Of a DNA stretch of 32,105 nt, positions 7,052 through 15,389 are shown piece after piece (position 1 is the first letter of the stretch; every line of letters begins with the position of its first letter). Under the pieces are notes generated by a model. That model had not been told where the DNA came from and ran no database searches. It was given only the letters and a program-made list of their open reading frames with translations. Made by a program: the position numbers and the translations under genes. The stretch is from DAOMOD01 sp964526035 (GTDB lineage Bacteria; Pseudomonadota; Gammaproteobacteria; Xanthomonadales; BPKI01). Location: positions 1 to 32,105 of the forward strand of contig CAZGKE010000023.1 in NCBI GenBank assembly GCA_964526035.1. The letters are read 5' to 3'.

Positions 7052-7996
7052 ATGAGCGACACCTCCCTCGAGCTGCTCAGTCCCGCCGTCCGCGAACGCC
7101 GCGATTCGTTCGCCGAGGCCTTCCGGACGGCAGATCCGTTCAAGCACGTGGTGATCGACGGATTCTTCCGCGACGACTACGCACGGGCCATCCTTGATGG
7201 CTTCCCCGCGTTCGATGTGCGTCGCGCGCTCAACGAGGCAGGTGAGGTCGGGGGCAAGGCGGTGGTGGAGGCGATCCGCGAGATCGGTGAGCCCTACCGC
7301 ATGCTCGACGACCTGATCCAGCGCCGCGATTTTCTCGACCTGATCGGGCACATCACCGGCATTCCGGATCTCATCTACGATCCCTGCTATTTCGGTGGCG
7401 GCACCCACGAAAACCGCGAGGGACAGGATCTCGATCCGCATGTGGACTTCAACCGCCATCCGCTGGAAGCCTGGCATCGGCGGCTCAACCTGATCGTCTA
7501 CCTCAATCCCGAATGGGACGACGCCTGGGGTGGCTCGCTGGACCTGCACAAGGATCCACGCACGGAAGGTGACCGCATCCGGCGGGTCACGCCGCTGTTC
7601 AACCGGGCGGTGATCTTCGAAACCACCGAGTGGAGCTGGCACGGCTTTTCGCGCATCAGTCTGCCGGAGGGCCGCAAGGACCAATCGCGGCGCTCGGTGG
7701 CCCTGTATTTCTATTCGAAAGAGCGCCCGCCCGAGGAGCTGGCTGACACGCACTCGACCATCTACGTCGACCGTCCTCTGCCGGAGCATCTTGTCGCCGG
7801 GCACACTCTGAACGCCGACGATGTGGAGTCGCTCAGGGTCCTGCTCAAGCGCCGCGACATGCACAACCAGCGCCTGTACCGCGACCTGACGGAGATGCAG
7901 AAGAAGCTGGAGCAGTCGCAGGCGGCATTGACCGGGGGCCGCCTGGGGCGGCTGGTGTACTTCCTGCGGCGCGCCAGGGCGCGCTTGCGCGGGTAG
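7052..7996 (+). CDS. 2-oxoglutarate/Fe(II)-dependent oxygenase (prolyl-hydroxylase-like)
   Basis: A 314-residue cytoplasmic oxygenase of the 2OG-Fe(II) superfamily that would hydroxylate an unknown substrate using O2 and 2-oxoglutarate. The facial triad is visible: H130-V-D132 within DPHVDFNRH, and H197 in WSWHGFSR. The 2OG-binding Arg is R213 or R214 in QSRRSVALYFYS. The core strand LNLIVYLNPEWDDAWGGSLDLH (146-166) is typical of prolyl-4-hydroxylase-like members. The C-terminus adds a heptad-rich helix (LYRDLTEMQKKLEQSQAAL) and a very basic end (RRARARLRG), suggesting oligomerisation or contact with a nucleic acid or membrane. Start ATG 7052 follows a TACAAT box by 6 bases. Proteins of this type often occur near surface-polysaccharide genes; none are seen here. 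Confidence 0.85.
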   Translation: MSDTSLELLSPAVRERRDSFAEAFRTADPFKHVVIDGFFRDDYARAILDGFPAFDVRRALNEAGEVGGKAVVEAIREIGEPYRMLDDLIQRRDFLDLIGHITGIPDLIYDPCYFGGGTHENREGQDLDPHVDFNRHPLEAWHRRLNLIVYLNPEWDDAWGGSLDLHKDPRTEGDRIRRVTPLFNRAVIFETTEWSWHGFSRISLPEGRKDQSRRSVALYFYSKERPPEELADTHSTIYVDRPLPEHLVAGHTLNADDVESLRVLLKRRDMHNQRLYRDLTEMQKKLEQSQAALTGGRLGRLVYFLRRARARLRG

Positions 7997-8115
7997 GATG
8001 GCGTGCCCCGAAGCTCAGCCGCGCAAGCCGCGAGCGCGCCGCACATCAAGATCATTCGTCACGGCCATTGCTGCTTTCAGGACACCAAGCCACGCCCGCC
8101 AGGATCCCATTCGCC

Positions 8116-9648
8116 ATGCTCCGATTCGTCTTCCTGCTGTTTGCCGCCCCATGGGCCCACGCTGCCATCGAACCTGCGCCCGAACGCAGCGAGGGCGAGG
8201 GTCCATGGCCGCAGCTCATCCTGCGTGGTGCCACGCTGATCAACGGCACCGGCGCGCCGCCGTCGGGGCCGGTGGACATCGTCATCGAGGGCAACCGCAT
8301 CGTCGATATCCGCAGCGTCGGCTATCCGGGCATGGCCATCGAGGAGGCGCGTCGTCCCGAGCTTGCTGAAGGCGGCCATCAGATCGACCTGTCCGGACAC
8401 TTCGTGCTGCCCGGTTTCGTCGACATGCACGGACATATCGGCGGCGCACAGCAGGGAACGCCGGCGGAATATGTGTACAAGCTGTGGCTCGCCCACGGCA
8501 TCACCACGGTGCGCGATCCGGGGTGTGGCAACGGTCTCGACTTCTGCCTGTCGGAAAAGGCGCGCAGCGCGCGCAACACGATCACTGCGCCGCGTATCCA
8601 CCCTTATGTGTTCTTTGGGCAGGGCCACGGGCGGCCATTCCGCAATCCAGACGAGGCGCGACGTTGGGTGCGCGACGTGGCCAAGCGTGGCGCCGAGGGC
8701 GTGAAGTTCTTCGGCTACCGCCCGGACATCTTCCAGGCGGCGCTTGAGGAGATCGCAGAACTCGGCTTGCGCTCGGCCGCACATCACGCACAGATGGATG
8801 TGGTACGCACCCACGCGCTGACCACGGCACGCTGGGGCCTGCACACCGTAGAGCATTGGTACGGGATTCCCGAGGCGCTGTTCGATGACCGGGTCATCCA
8901 GAACTACCCGGCCAACTACGACTACATGAACGAGCAGCACCGTTTCGCCGAAGCGGGCCGGCTGTGGGCGCAGGCCGCGCAGCCGGAGTCAGAGAAGTGG
9001 CGCGCGGTGATGTCCGAAATGCTGTCACTGGATCTGACGCTGAATCCGACCTTCGGGATCTACCAGGCCACCCGCGACGTGATGCGCGCCCGCAACGCCG
9101 ACTGGCACGACGACTACACACTTCCAAGCCTGTGGGCGTTCTTCCAGCCCAGCCGCGCGGCCCATGGCAGCTTCTTCTTCGACTGGGGTACCGAGGAAGA
9201 AGTCGCCTGGCGCGACAATTTCCGGCGCTGGATGGTGTTCGTCAACGAATACAAGAACCGCGGCGGACGCGTCACCGTGGGATCGGATTCCGGCTACATC
9301 TACAAGGTTTACGGGTTCGGCTACGTGGAGGAGATGGAGATGCTTCGCGAGGCCGGCTTCCATCCGCTGGAAGTGGTCCGCGCCGCCACCCTGTCCGGCG
9401 CCGAGGCGCTCGGCGTGCAAGCGCAGGTCGGCTCCATCGAGCCGGGCAAGCTGGCCGACATGGTGGTGCTTGCGGAGAATCCGCTGGCCAATCTCAAGAT
9501 GCTGTACGGCACCGGCCATGTCCGCCTCGACGCCGACAACCAGGCGCAGCGGGTCGGCGGGGTGAAGCTCGTCATCAAGGACGGCATCGTTTTCGATGCT
9601 GCAGCGCTGCGCGCCGACGTGCGCCGACTGGTCGCCGAAGCCCGCTGA
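8116..9648 (+). CDS. Exported amidohydrolase
   Basis: A 510-residue metal-dependent hydrolase of the amidohydrolase superfamily, exported by an N-terminal signal (MLRFVFLLFAAPWAHA, residues 1-16), which fixes ATG 8116 over upstream in-frame starts. The metal site is recognisable: H105-G-H107 in GFVDMHGHIGG, K197 in GVKFFGY (possible bridging or carboxylated Lys), H223/H224 in AAHHAQMD, H243/H247 in HTVEHWYG, and D391 in VTVGSDSGY. The C-terminal ATLSGAEALG...GSIEPGKLADMVVL closes the small beta-domain typical of the imidazolonase/prolidase-like branch. It probably hydrolyses a cyclic amide or a dipeptide-like substrate in the periplasm. The receptor gene follows on the same strand after 156 bases, suggesting that imported substrate is processed here. 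Two short Pro-Glu-x-x-Glu-Gly peptides (22-27 and 81-86) look like surface insertions. Confidence 0.88.
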   Translation: MLRFVFLLFAAPWAHAAIEPAPERSEGEGPWPQLILRGATLINGTGAPPSGPVDIVIEGNRIVDIRSVGYPGMAIEEARRPELAEGGHQIDLSGHFVLPGFVDMHGHIGGAQQGTPAEYVYKLWLAHGITTVRDPGCGNGLDFCLSEKARSARNTITAPRIHPYVFFGQGHGRPFRNPDEARRWVRDVAKRGAEGVKFFGYRPDIFQAALEEIAELGLRSAAHHAQMDVVRTHALTTARWGLHTVEHWYGIPEALFDDRVIQNYPANYDYMNEQHRFAEAGRLWAQAAQPESEKWRAVMSEMLSLDLTLNPTFGIYQATRDVMRARNADWHDDYTLPSLWAFFQPSRAAHGSFFFDWGTEEEVAWRDNFRRWMVFVNEYKNRGGRVTVGSDSGYIYKVYGFGYVEEMEMLREAGFHPLEVVRAATLSGAEALGVQAQVGSIEPGKLADMVVLAENPLANLKMLYGTGHVRLDADNQAQRVGGVKLVIKDGIVFDAAALRADVRRLVAEAR

Positions 9649-9707
9649 TTGGCGCGCTGTTGCTCGCGTCGAGGCGCCATGACGTCCTGGCGCTCGCCAT
9701 CGGGTAC

Positions 9708-9736
9708 TTGTTTCATCCTCACATTTTCATTACAAA
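9708..9736 (+). promoter_or_regulatory. Candidate promoter of the TonB-dependent receptor gene
   Basis: The only AT-rich stretch of the gap holds TTGTTT (9708-9713) and TACAAA (9731-9736) with exactly 17 bases between them. Each box is an imperfect match. It would give a leader of about 60 bases before ATG 9805. Confidence 0.4.
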
Positions 9737-9790
9737 TGTCGCCACCGTGCCCGACTGATAGGGGAGTCGCCGCGGCGGGCAACATCCATT

Positions 9791-9796
9791 GGGGAG
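9791..9796 (+). promoter_or_regulatory. Ribosome binding site of the TonB-dependent receptor gene
   Basis: GGGGAG lies 8 bases before ATG 9805. It decides that start against the open frame, which by chance runs back to the amidohydrolase stop at 9648. Confidence 0.7.
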
Positions 9797-9804
9797 ACCA
9801 ATCC

Positions 9805-12657
9805 ATGAACGCAGTAAACAGGAACGGCCTGTGCATGGCCGTATGCCTGACGATCGCGGCTGTCTCGGCGCCGGATTCGAAGGTGCAGGCACAGGATGAC
9901 GAAGCGCGGCAACTCGACCGGGTGGAGGTCACCGGTTCGCGCATCAAGAAAGCCGAGATCGAAGGTCAGGCACCGGTGATGACCATCACCCGTGACGATA
10001 TCGAACGCAGCGGCATCACCTCAGTGGGTGACCTGCTGCAGCGACTCACTGGCGCCGGCTCGGCGCTCAATACCAAGTTCAACTCCAGCGGCAACTTCGG
10101 GTTCCCGCCCGACGGCGGCGGCGTGGGCGCCGGTTCCGCGCAGGTCGATCTGCGCCACCTCGGCTCCAAGCGCGTGCTGGTGCTGGTCGACGGGCTGCGC
10201 TGGGTCAATGAATCCTCGGCCTCGGGTGTCGGTGCGGCCACCGACCTCAATACAATCCCGATGGCATCCATCGAGCGCATCGACGTCCTCGAGGATGGTG
10301 CCTCGTCGATCTACGGCTCGGACGCCATCGCCGGCGTTGTCAATATCATCACCCGCCGCGATTTCGATGGCGCGCAGGCCACCGTCTACTACGGCGAGTT
10401 CAGCGAGGGCGATGGCGAGACCAGCAACGCCGAGTTGGCGTTTGGTGGCAGCGGCGAGCGCTTTTCGTTCTTCATGAGCGCCAGTTTCGTGGAGCAGAAG
10501 GGGATCGAATCAGGCGACCGCGAGCAGTCCAGCCTGCCGATTCCGGGCACCGGCCTGGCCTTCGGCAGCTCGGCGATCCCGGCAGGACGCTTCATCTTTC
10601 TCGACCCGCGCACCGGCACCGTCATGGATCTGGTGCCCAATGCCGGCGTCGCCAGTCCGACCTATGACTTCAATCAGACCGGCTGCGAGCGTAGCGATGA
10701 TTTCCACTGCTTCGGCAACGCAGATCGCTTCAACTATGCGTTGTTCAACCTGCTGCTGACGCCGTCGAAGCGACAGAGCCTGTTCAGCCAGACGCGCTTC
10801 CAGATCAACGACAGCGTCTCCTGGTACTTCAAGGGCCTGTACAACAAGCGCGAGTCGCTGAACCGGGCGGCGCCCGAGCCGTTCTTCATCGGTCCGCTGG
10901 TGCCGACCAACTTCTTCATGGACAACCTGCTGTGGTCGGCGGACAACTTCAATCCGTTCGGCGTGGATCTCGACGCCAGCGCCGGCGGGCTGCTGCTGCT
11001 CGGCCGGCGTCCACTGGAAGGCGGTCCGCGCCTGTTCTTCCAGGAGACCGACACCTGGTACATCGCCACCGGACTTGAGGGCGAGTTCGACGCGGGCAGT
11101 CGTCGCATGTACTGGGATCTCAACTACGTGCGTTCGGAGAACCGCTCGGACCAGACCAATTTCGGCAGCTACAACGGTCGTCGCATCGCGCAGGCGATGG
11201 GCCCGCTGGCGGATTGCCAGGCGGATCCCAACTGCGTCCCGCTCAACGTGGTCGGCAATGGTTCGATCACGCCGGCCATGCTCGCTTTCATCCAGCCAGT
11301 GGTCCGCGACCAGAGCCAGACCGATCTGGAAGTGATCTCCGCCAACCTGAGCGGCGACGTGTTCGACCTGCCGGCCGGGTCGCTGGCATTTGCCGCCGGC
11401 GTCGAGCATCGCAAGCTGGCTGGCTTCTATCGGCCGGACAATCTGACGGTGACCGGCGACTACAATGGCGTGGTGTCCTCGCCGACGCAGGGCGAGTACG
11501 ACGTCGACGAGTTCTACGTCGAGCTGAACGCGCCGCTGTATGCCGACGGCGATCAGCGCCTCGATCTGAGCGTGGCCGGACGCTACTCCGACTACTCGAC
11601 CTTCGGCGGCGAAACCACCGGCAAGCTTGGCCTGCGCTGGCAGCTTTCCGACCAGTTCCTGCTGCGCGGCACCTTCGCGGAAGGCTTCCGGGCACCGTCG
11701 ATCGGCGAGCTGTTCGGCTCGGCCTCGGGCTTCGATGCGGTCATCGCCGATCCCTGCTCGGGCCTGGAGCCGATGAGCACCCCGTGCCGCAACCTCGGCG
11801 TGCCGGAAGGCTACGAACAGCCCAACTCGCAGATCGGCATCATCACCGGCGGCAATCCACTGCTCGATCCGGAAACGGTGGACAGCATCACCGCCGGCTT
11901 CGTGTGGAGCCCCGCGTTCGCCGTCGATTCCAGCTGGGCCAGTCGGTTCGACATCGAGTTCAGCTACTACAGTCACGAGCTGGATGGCGCCATCGGCCCG
12001 ATCGACGCGCAGACCCAGCTCAACAACTGCGTCGCCTCGGGCGATTCGACCTCGCCGTTCTGTCAGGGCATCACGCGCAACGCGACAGGTGCCATCCAGA
12101 GCTTCAACAATAGACTGCAGAACCTCGGCAGCATCGAAACCGACGGCTTCGACTTCGACATCTTCTGGGGTCTGCCGGACACCGACTGGGGCCGTTTCGG
12201 GATTCACTGGCAGAACACCTTCGTCAACGACTTCGATGCGATTGCCGGAGATGGATCCAGGCAGCCGCAGGGCGTTGGCGTGGAGGTCAACAACAGCGCC
12301 ATCCCGGAATGGAGCTCGAACCTGGAGTTCCTGTGGAGCAGCGGCGCGCTGAGCGCGTCGTACATGCTGCGCCACATCAGTGACCTGACCGAGAGTTGCG
12401 GTCCGACCGCTGCCTTCCCGGTGTGCAGCAACCAGGCCGCGGGGACCAACAAGCTGGGCAGCACCACCTTCCACGACGCCCAGTTCAACTGGGACCTCGA
12501 GTGGCTGCGCGGGACCCGGCTCACCCTGGGCGTGCAGAACCTCTGGGAGAAGGAGCCGCCGATCTGCCTGTCGTGCTCGCTGAACGGCTATGACGCCTCC
12601 ACCTACGACATGCCGGGCAGCCGCTTCTGGTATCTGCGCGCGCAGTTCGACTTCTAG
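9805..12657 (+). CDS. TonB-dependent outer-membrane receptor
   Basis: A 950-residue outer-membrane active transporter energised by TonB-ExbBD. Residues 1 to ~30 are a signal peptide ending KVQAQ. A TonB-box-like LDRVEVTGSRI (37-47) comes next, then the plug domain (about 50-175) with ITRDDIERSGITSVGDLLQRL and ERIDVLEDGASSIYGSDAIAGVVNI. A long beta-barrel ends in the outer-membrane insertion signal FWYLRAQFDF with terminal Phe. There is no N-terminal STN domain, so signalling to an anti-sigma factor is unlikely. The mature protein has six closely spaced Cys pairs (for example CERSDDFHC, CQADPNC, CVASGDSTSPFC), probably disulfides in extracellular loops. It belongs to the oligopeptide/carbohydrate-type receptors abundant in Xanthomonadales and may take up the substrate of the adjacent amidohydrolase. 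A terminator follows at 12682. Confidence 0.95.
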   Translation: MNAVNRNGLCMAVCLTIAAVSAPDSKVQAQDDEARQLDRVEVTGSRIKKAEIEGQAPVMTITRDDIERSGITSVGDLLQRLTGAGSALNTKFNSSGNFGFPPDGGGVGAGSAQVDLRHLGSKRVLVLVDGLRWVNESSASGVGAATDLNTIPMASIERIDVLEDGASSIYGSDAIAGVVNIITRRDFDGAQATVYYGEFSEGDGETSNAELAFGGSGERFSFFMSASFVEQKGIESGDREQSSLPIPGTGLAFGSSAIPAGRFIFLDPRTGTVMDLVPNAGVASPTYDFNQTGCERSDDFHCFGNADRFNYALFNLLLTPSKRQSLFSQTRFQINDSVSWYFKGLYNKRESLNRAAPEPFFIGPLVPTNFFMDNLLWSADNFNPFGVDLDASAGGLLLLGRRPLEGGPRLFFQETDTWYIATGLEGEFDAGSRRMYWDLNYVRSENRSDQTNFGSYNGRRIAQAMGPLADCQADPNCVPLNVVGNGSITPAMLAFIQPVVRDQSQTDLEVISANLSGDVFDLPAGSLAFAAGVEHRKLAGFYRPDNLTVTGDYNGVVSSPTQGEYDVDEFYVELNAPLYADGDQRLDLSVAGRYSDYSTFGGETTGKLGLRWQLSDQFLLRGTFAEGFRAPSIGELFGSASGFDAVIADPCSGLEPMSTPCRNLGVPEGYEQPNSQIGIITGGNPLLDPETVDSITAGFVWSPAFAVDSSWASRFDIEFSYYSHELDGAIGPIDAQTQLNNCVASGDSTSPFCQGITRNATGAIQSFNNRLQNLGSIETDGFDFDIFWGLPDTDWGRFGIHWQNTFVNDFDAIAGDGSRQPQGVGVEVNNSAIPEWSSNLEFLWSSGALSASYMLRHISDLTESCGPTAAFPVCSNQAAGTNKLGSTTFHDAQFNWDLEWLRGTRLTLGVQNLWEKEPPICLSCSLNGYDASTYDMPGSRFWYLRAQFDF

Positions 12658-12681
12658 ACGGGGGTTGCAGGGCAACACAGC

Positions 12682-12713
12682 GACGAGGCCCGCAAATGCG
12701 GGCCTCGTCTTTT
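12682..12713 (+). terminator. Rho-independent terminator after the receptor gene
   Basis: GACGAGGCCCGC (12682-12693) pairs with GCGGGCCTCGTC (12698-12709) around AAAT, followed by TTTT (12710-12713). A perfect 12-bp stem located 24 bases after the receptor stop. It may also stop topA transcription from the other side, though without a comparable T tract on that strand. Confidence 0.88.
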
Positions 12714-12749
12714 ACCTCAATGCAGGCGCGTGCAGCCAAGCGACCCGGA

Positions 12750-15209
12750 CTAACTGGCTTTCTCCGCGGCAGTCTTGGGGCTGGCCTTCTTCGTGGCCTT
12801 CCTTGCGGCCTTCCTCGCCGGCGCCTTCTTGGCAGCCTTCTTCGCCGGGGCCTTTTTTGCAGCCTTCCGCGCAGGCGCCTTTCTCGCTCCAGCCTTCTTC
12901 GCCGCGCCGCGCTTCTTCACCGGCTTGCCCTTCTCGGCGAGCAGGGTGCGGCAGGCTTCCTCGTCCATCTCGGCCGCCTCGCGGTTCTTGGGCACGCTGG
13001 CCAACTTGGCGCCGTCAGTGACGTAGGGTCCGTAGCGGCCGTTGAGCACCTGCAGGCTGCCGTCGCCGAAGGTGCGGATGATGCGGTTGGCCTCGAAGCG
13101 CTTCTTTTCCTCGATCAGCTCGAGGGCGCGCTCCAGGGTGATCGTGTAGGGGTCCTCGTCGCCCTTGACCGAGGCGTACAGCTTGCCCTGGCGCACGAAG
13201 GGGCCGAAGCGGCCGATACCGACGCTGATGGTCTCACCGTCGTCGGCGGTGCCCAGATCGCGCGGCAGCAGGAACAGATGCAGGGCGTCCTCCAGGCTGA
13301 TGGTGTGCATGCTCTGGCCAGGACGCAGCGAGGCGAACTTCGGTTTGTCCTCGTCGTCGCGGGTGCCAATCTGGACGAACGGCCCATAGCGGCCGAGACG
13401 CACGGAAATCGGCTTGCCGCTTTCGGGATCGGTACCCAGTTCGCGGGCGCCGGTGGCCTCGCCCTTGTCCACCGACTCCATCTTGTCGTCGACCAGCGCC
13501 TTGAAGGGATCCCAGAAGCGCTGCATCAGTGGTACCCAGTCCTCCTCGCCGCGCGCCACCGCGTCCAGCTCGTCCTCGAGCTTGGCGGTGAAGTCGTAGT
13601 CGACGTAGCGGGTGAAGTGACTGGCGAGGAAATTGCTCACCGCGCGACCGACGTCCGAGGGACGAAAGCGGCGGCTGTCCAGTTCGACGTACTTGCGGTT
13701 GAGCAGGGTCTGGATGATGGCCGCGTAGGTGGAGGGACGGCCGATGCCATGCTCCTCCAGCGCCTTCACCAGGCTGGCCTCGCTGAAGCGCGGCGGCGGC
13801 TCGGTGAAATGCTGGCCGGCGACGATGTCGTTGAGCGGCACTTTCTCGCCCTTGACCAGCGGCGGCAGCCGGCGGCCCTCGTCTTCGTCCTCGGCGCCCT
13901 TCTGATCGCGACCTTCCTCATAGACGGCGAGGAAGCCGGGGTCGATCACCGTGGTGCCGGTGGCGCGGAAGCTGTGCTCGCTGCCGCAGGCGAACTCCAC
14001 CGCCGTGGTGCTCAACGTGGCCGGAACCATCTGGCAGGCCACGGTGCGCTTCCAGATCAACTCGTAAAGCTTGAGCTGGTCGGGCGTGAGGTATTTCGCC
14101 AAGCTGGCCGGCGTGCGCACCGCGGAGGTCGGGCGGATCGCCTCGTGCGCTTCCTGGGCGTTCTTTGACTTGGTCTTGTAGAAGTTCGGCTGCTCGGGCA
14201 GCGCATCCTTGCCGAACTGTCGCGTGATCACCTCGCGCAGCTCGCCGAGCGCGTCGCCGGAGAGGGTGACCGAATCGGTGCGCATGTAGGTGATCAGGCC
14301 CTGCACGCCCTCCTCGCCGAGCGACACGCCTTCGTAGAGGCCCTGGGCAATGCGCATGGCGCGGCTGGTGCCCATACCCAGCTTGCGCGAGGCCTCCTGC
14401 TGCAGGGTCGAAGTGGTGAACGGGGGTGCCGGGCGGCGCTTGCGCTCCTTCTGCGTGACCTCGGACACTTCCAGCACACCGCCCGCCGCGGCGAGCAGTC
14501 GCTGCCGCGCCGCCAGCGCATCGGCCTCGTTGGTGAGGTCGAACTGCTCGAACTTGCGCCCGTCGAGGCGCGTGAGGCGCGCGCCGAGATCGCCCTTGGG
14601 ATGATTGAGGGCAGCTTCGACGGTCCAGTATTCGCGGCGGATGAACGCCTCGATTTCCTCCTCGCGCTCGACGATCATGCGCAGCGCAGGACTCTGCACG
14701 CGTCCAGCCGACAGCCCCACCTGCACCTTGCGCCACAGCACCGGTGACAGGTTGAAGCCCACCAGGTAGTCCAGTGCTCGGCGCGCCTGCTGTGCGTCCA
14801 CCAGGTTGTGCGACAGGCGCCGCGGCTCGGCCACGGCCTCGCGGATGGCGCGCGGCGTGATCTCGGAAAACACCACGCGGTGCACGTCCTTGCCATCAAG
14901 CAGGCCGCGCTCGCGAAGGATCTCGATGATGTGCCAGGAAATCGCCTCGCCTTCGCGATCAAGGTCGGTGGCGAGGTAGAGGGCATCGGCCTTGGCTGCC
15001 GCCTTGGCAATTGCGTCGACGTGGCGGTCGTTCTTTTCAATGACCTCGTAGCGCATGGCGAAGCCCTGCGCGGGGTCGACTGCGCCCTCGCGCGGCACCA
15101 GGTCGCGCACGTGGCCATACGAGGCCAGCACCTGGAAATCCTTGCCGAGGTATTTGTTGATCGTCTTCGCCTTGGCGGGCGACTCGACGATCAGGAGGTT
15201 CTTTGCCAT
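12750..15209 (-). CDS. topA: DNA topoisomerase I (type IA) with Lys/Ala-rich tail
   Basis: An 819-residue type IA topoisomerase that relaxes negative supercoils through a transient 5'-phosphotyrosine link. The TOPRIM domain shows E9 and D82-L-D84-R-E86; the catalytic Tyr is Y308 with R310 (LITYMRTDS), matching E. coli Y319/R321. The C-terminal part lacks the four-Cys zinc fingers of E. coli TopA. It carries three glycine/aromatic repeats instead (GRYGPFVQIG, GRFGPFVRQG, GRYGPYVTDG), as in TopA forms with Topo_C repeats. The last ~58 residues are a histone-H1-like Lys/Ala/Pro tail (KKAPARKAAKKAPAKKA), expected to bind DNA non-specifically. A GGGGAA Shine-Dalgarno precedes the ATG. The gene is last in the minus-strand run lysM-dprA-smg-topA, but 180 bases with a TTGACA box precede it. 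Confidence 0.97.
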   Translation of the reverse strand: MAKNLLIVESPAKAKTINKYLGKDFQVLASYGHVRDLVPREGAVDPAQGFAMRYEVIEKNDRHVDAIAKAAAKADALYLATDLDREGEAISWHIIEILRERGLLDGKDVHRVVFSEITPRAIREAVAEPRRLSHNLVDAQQARRALDYLVGFNLSPVLWRKVQVGLSAGRVQSPALRMIVEREEEIEAFIRREYWTVEAALNHPKGDLGARLTRLDGRKFEQFDLTNEADALAARQRLLAAAGGVLEVSEVTQKERKRRPAPPFTTSTLQQEASRKLGMGTSRAMRIAQGLYEGVSLGEEGVQGLITYMRTDSVTLSGDALGELREVITRQFGKDALPEQPNFYKTKSKNAQEAHEAIRPTSAVRTPASLAKYLTPDQLKLYELIWKRTVACQMVPATLSTTAVEFACGSEHSFRATGTTVIDPGFLAVYEEGRDQKGAEDEDEGRRLPPLVKGEKVPLNDIVAGQHFTEPPPRFSEASLVKALEEHGIGRPSTYAAIIQTLLNRKYVELDSRRFRPSDVGRAVSNFLASHFTRYVDYDFTAKLEDELDAVARGEEDWVPLMQRFWDPFKALVDDKMESVDKGEATGARELGTDPESGKPISVRLGRYGPFVQIGTRDDEDKPKFASLRPGQSMHTISLEDALHLFLLPRDLGTADDGETISVGIGRFGPFVRQGKLYASVKGDEDPYTITLERALELIEEKKRFEANRIIRTFGDGSLQVLNGRYGPYVTDGAKLASVPKNREAAEMDEEACRTLLAEKGKPVKKRGAAKKAGARKAPARKAAKKAPAKKAAKKAPARKAARKATKKASPKTAAEKAS

Positions 15210-15220
15210 GGGTTCCCCGC

Positions 15221-15244
15221 GATCGCGGCCTCTGGCCGCGCTAC
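15221..15244 (-). repeat. REP-like hairpin in the topA leader
   Basis: Read on the minus strand, the element is GTAG followed by CGCGGCC-AGA-GGCCGCG and then ATC: a 7-bp perfect stem with a 3-base loop. The order GTAG, hairpin, CGCGATC is like the GTAG-type REP sequences of Stenotrophomonas and relatives. It sits 12 bases upstream of the topA start and so would be in its mRNA leader. Confidence 0.5.
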
Positions 15245-15314
15245 GCCGTAGTTGTGGAAATCCTTCACGCCCGCGGGCGCGCCTTTATTCAGACATTTCA
15301 TGCCTGAGCGGCGC

Positions 15315-15320
15315 TGTCAA
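15315..15320 (-). promoter_or_regulatory. topA: Candidate -35 box for topA
   Basis: A perfect TTGACA on the minus strand, 106 bases before the topA ATG, in the 180-base gap after smg. No strong -10 lies at the right distance (AATGTC at 17 bases), so this is only suggestive of a separate topA promoter. The gap also has a palindrome GCCCGCGGGC at 15269-15278. Confidence 0.3.
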
Positions 15321-15389
15321 TAGCCGGTGGCGGGTCGGGGTGGCGGGACGGTGGTCTGCAGCGGGCCGACCGGAAGCTTTCCAGAGGCC

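Noticed and set aside
9649..9804. In-frame N-terminal extension of the TonB receptor to 9649
   Set aside because: It would precede the signal peptide and ignore the GGGGAG site at 9791; the frame is open by chance.
10510..12678. 722-codon open frame on the minus strand across the TonB receptor
   Set aside because: The plus-strand receptor is unmistakable; the antisense frame is low-complexity (Arg, Val, Gln, Ala rich) and arises from GC-rich codon bias.
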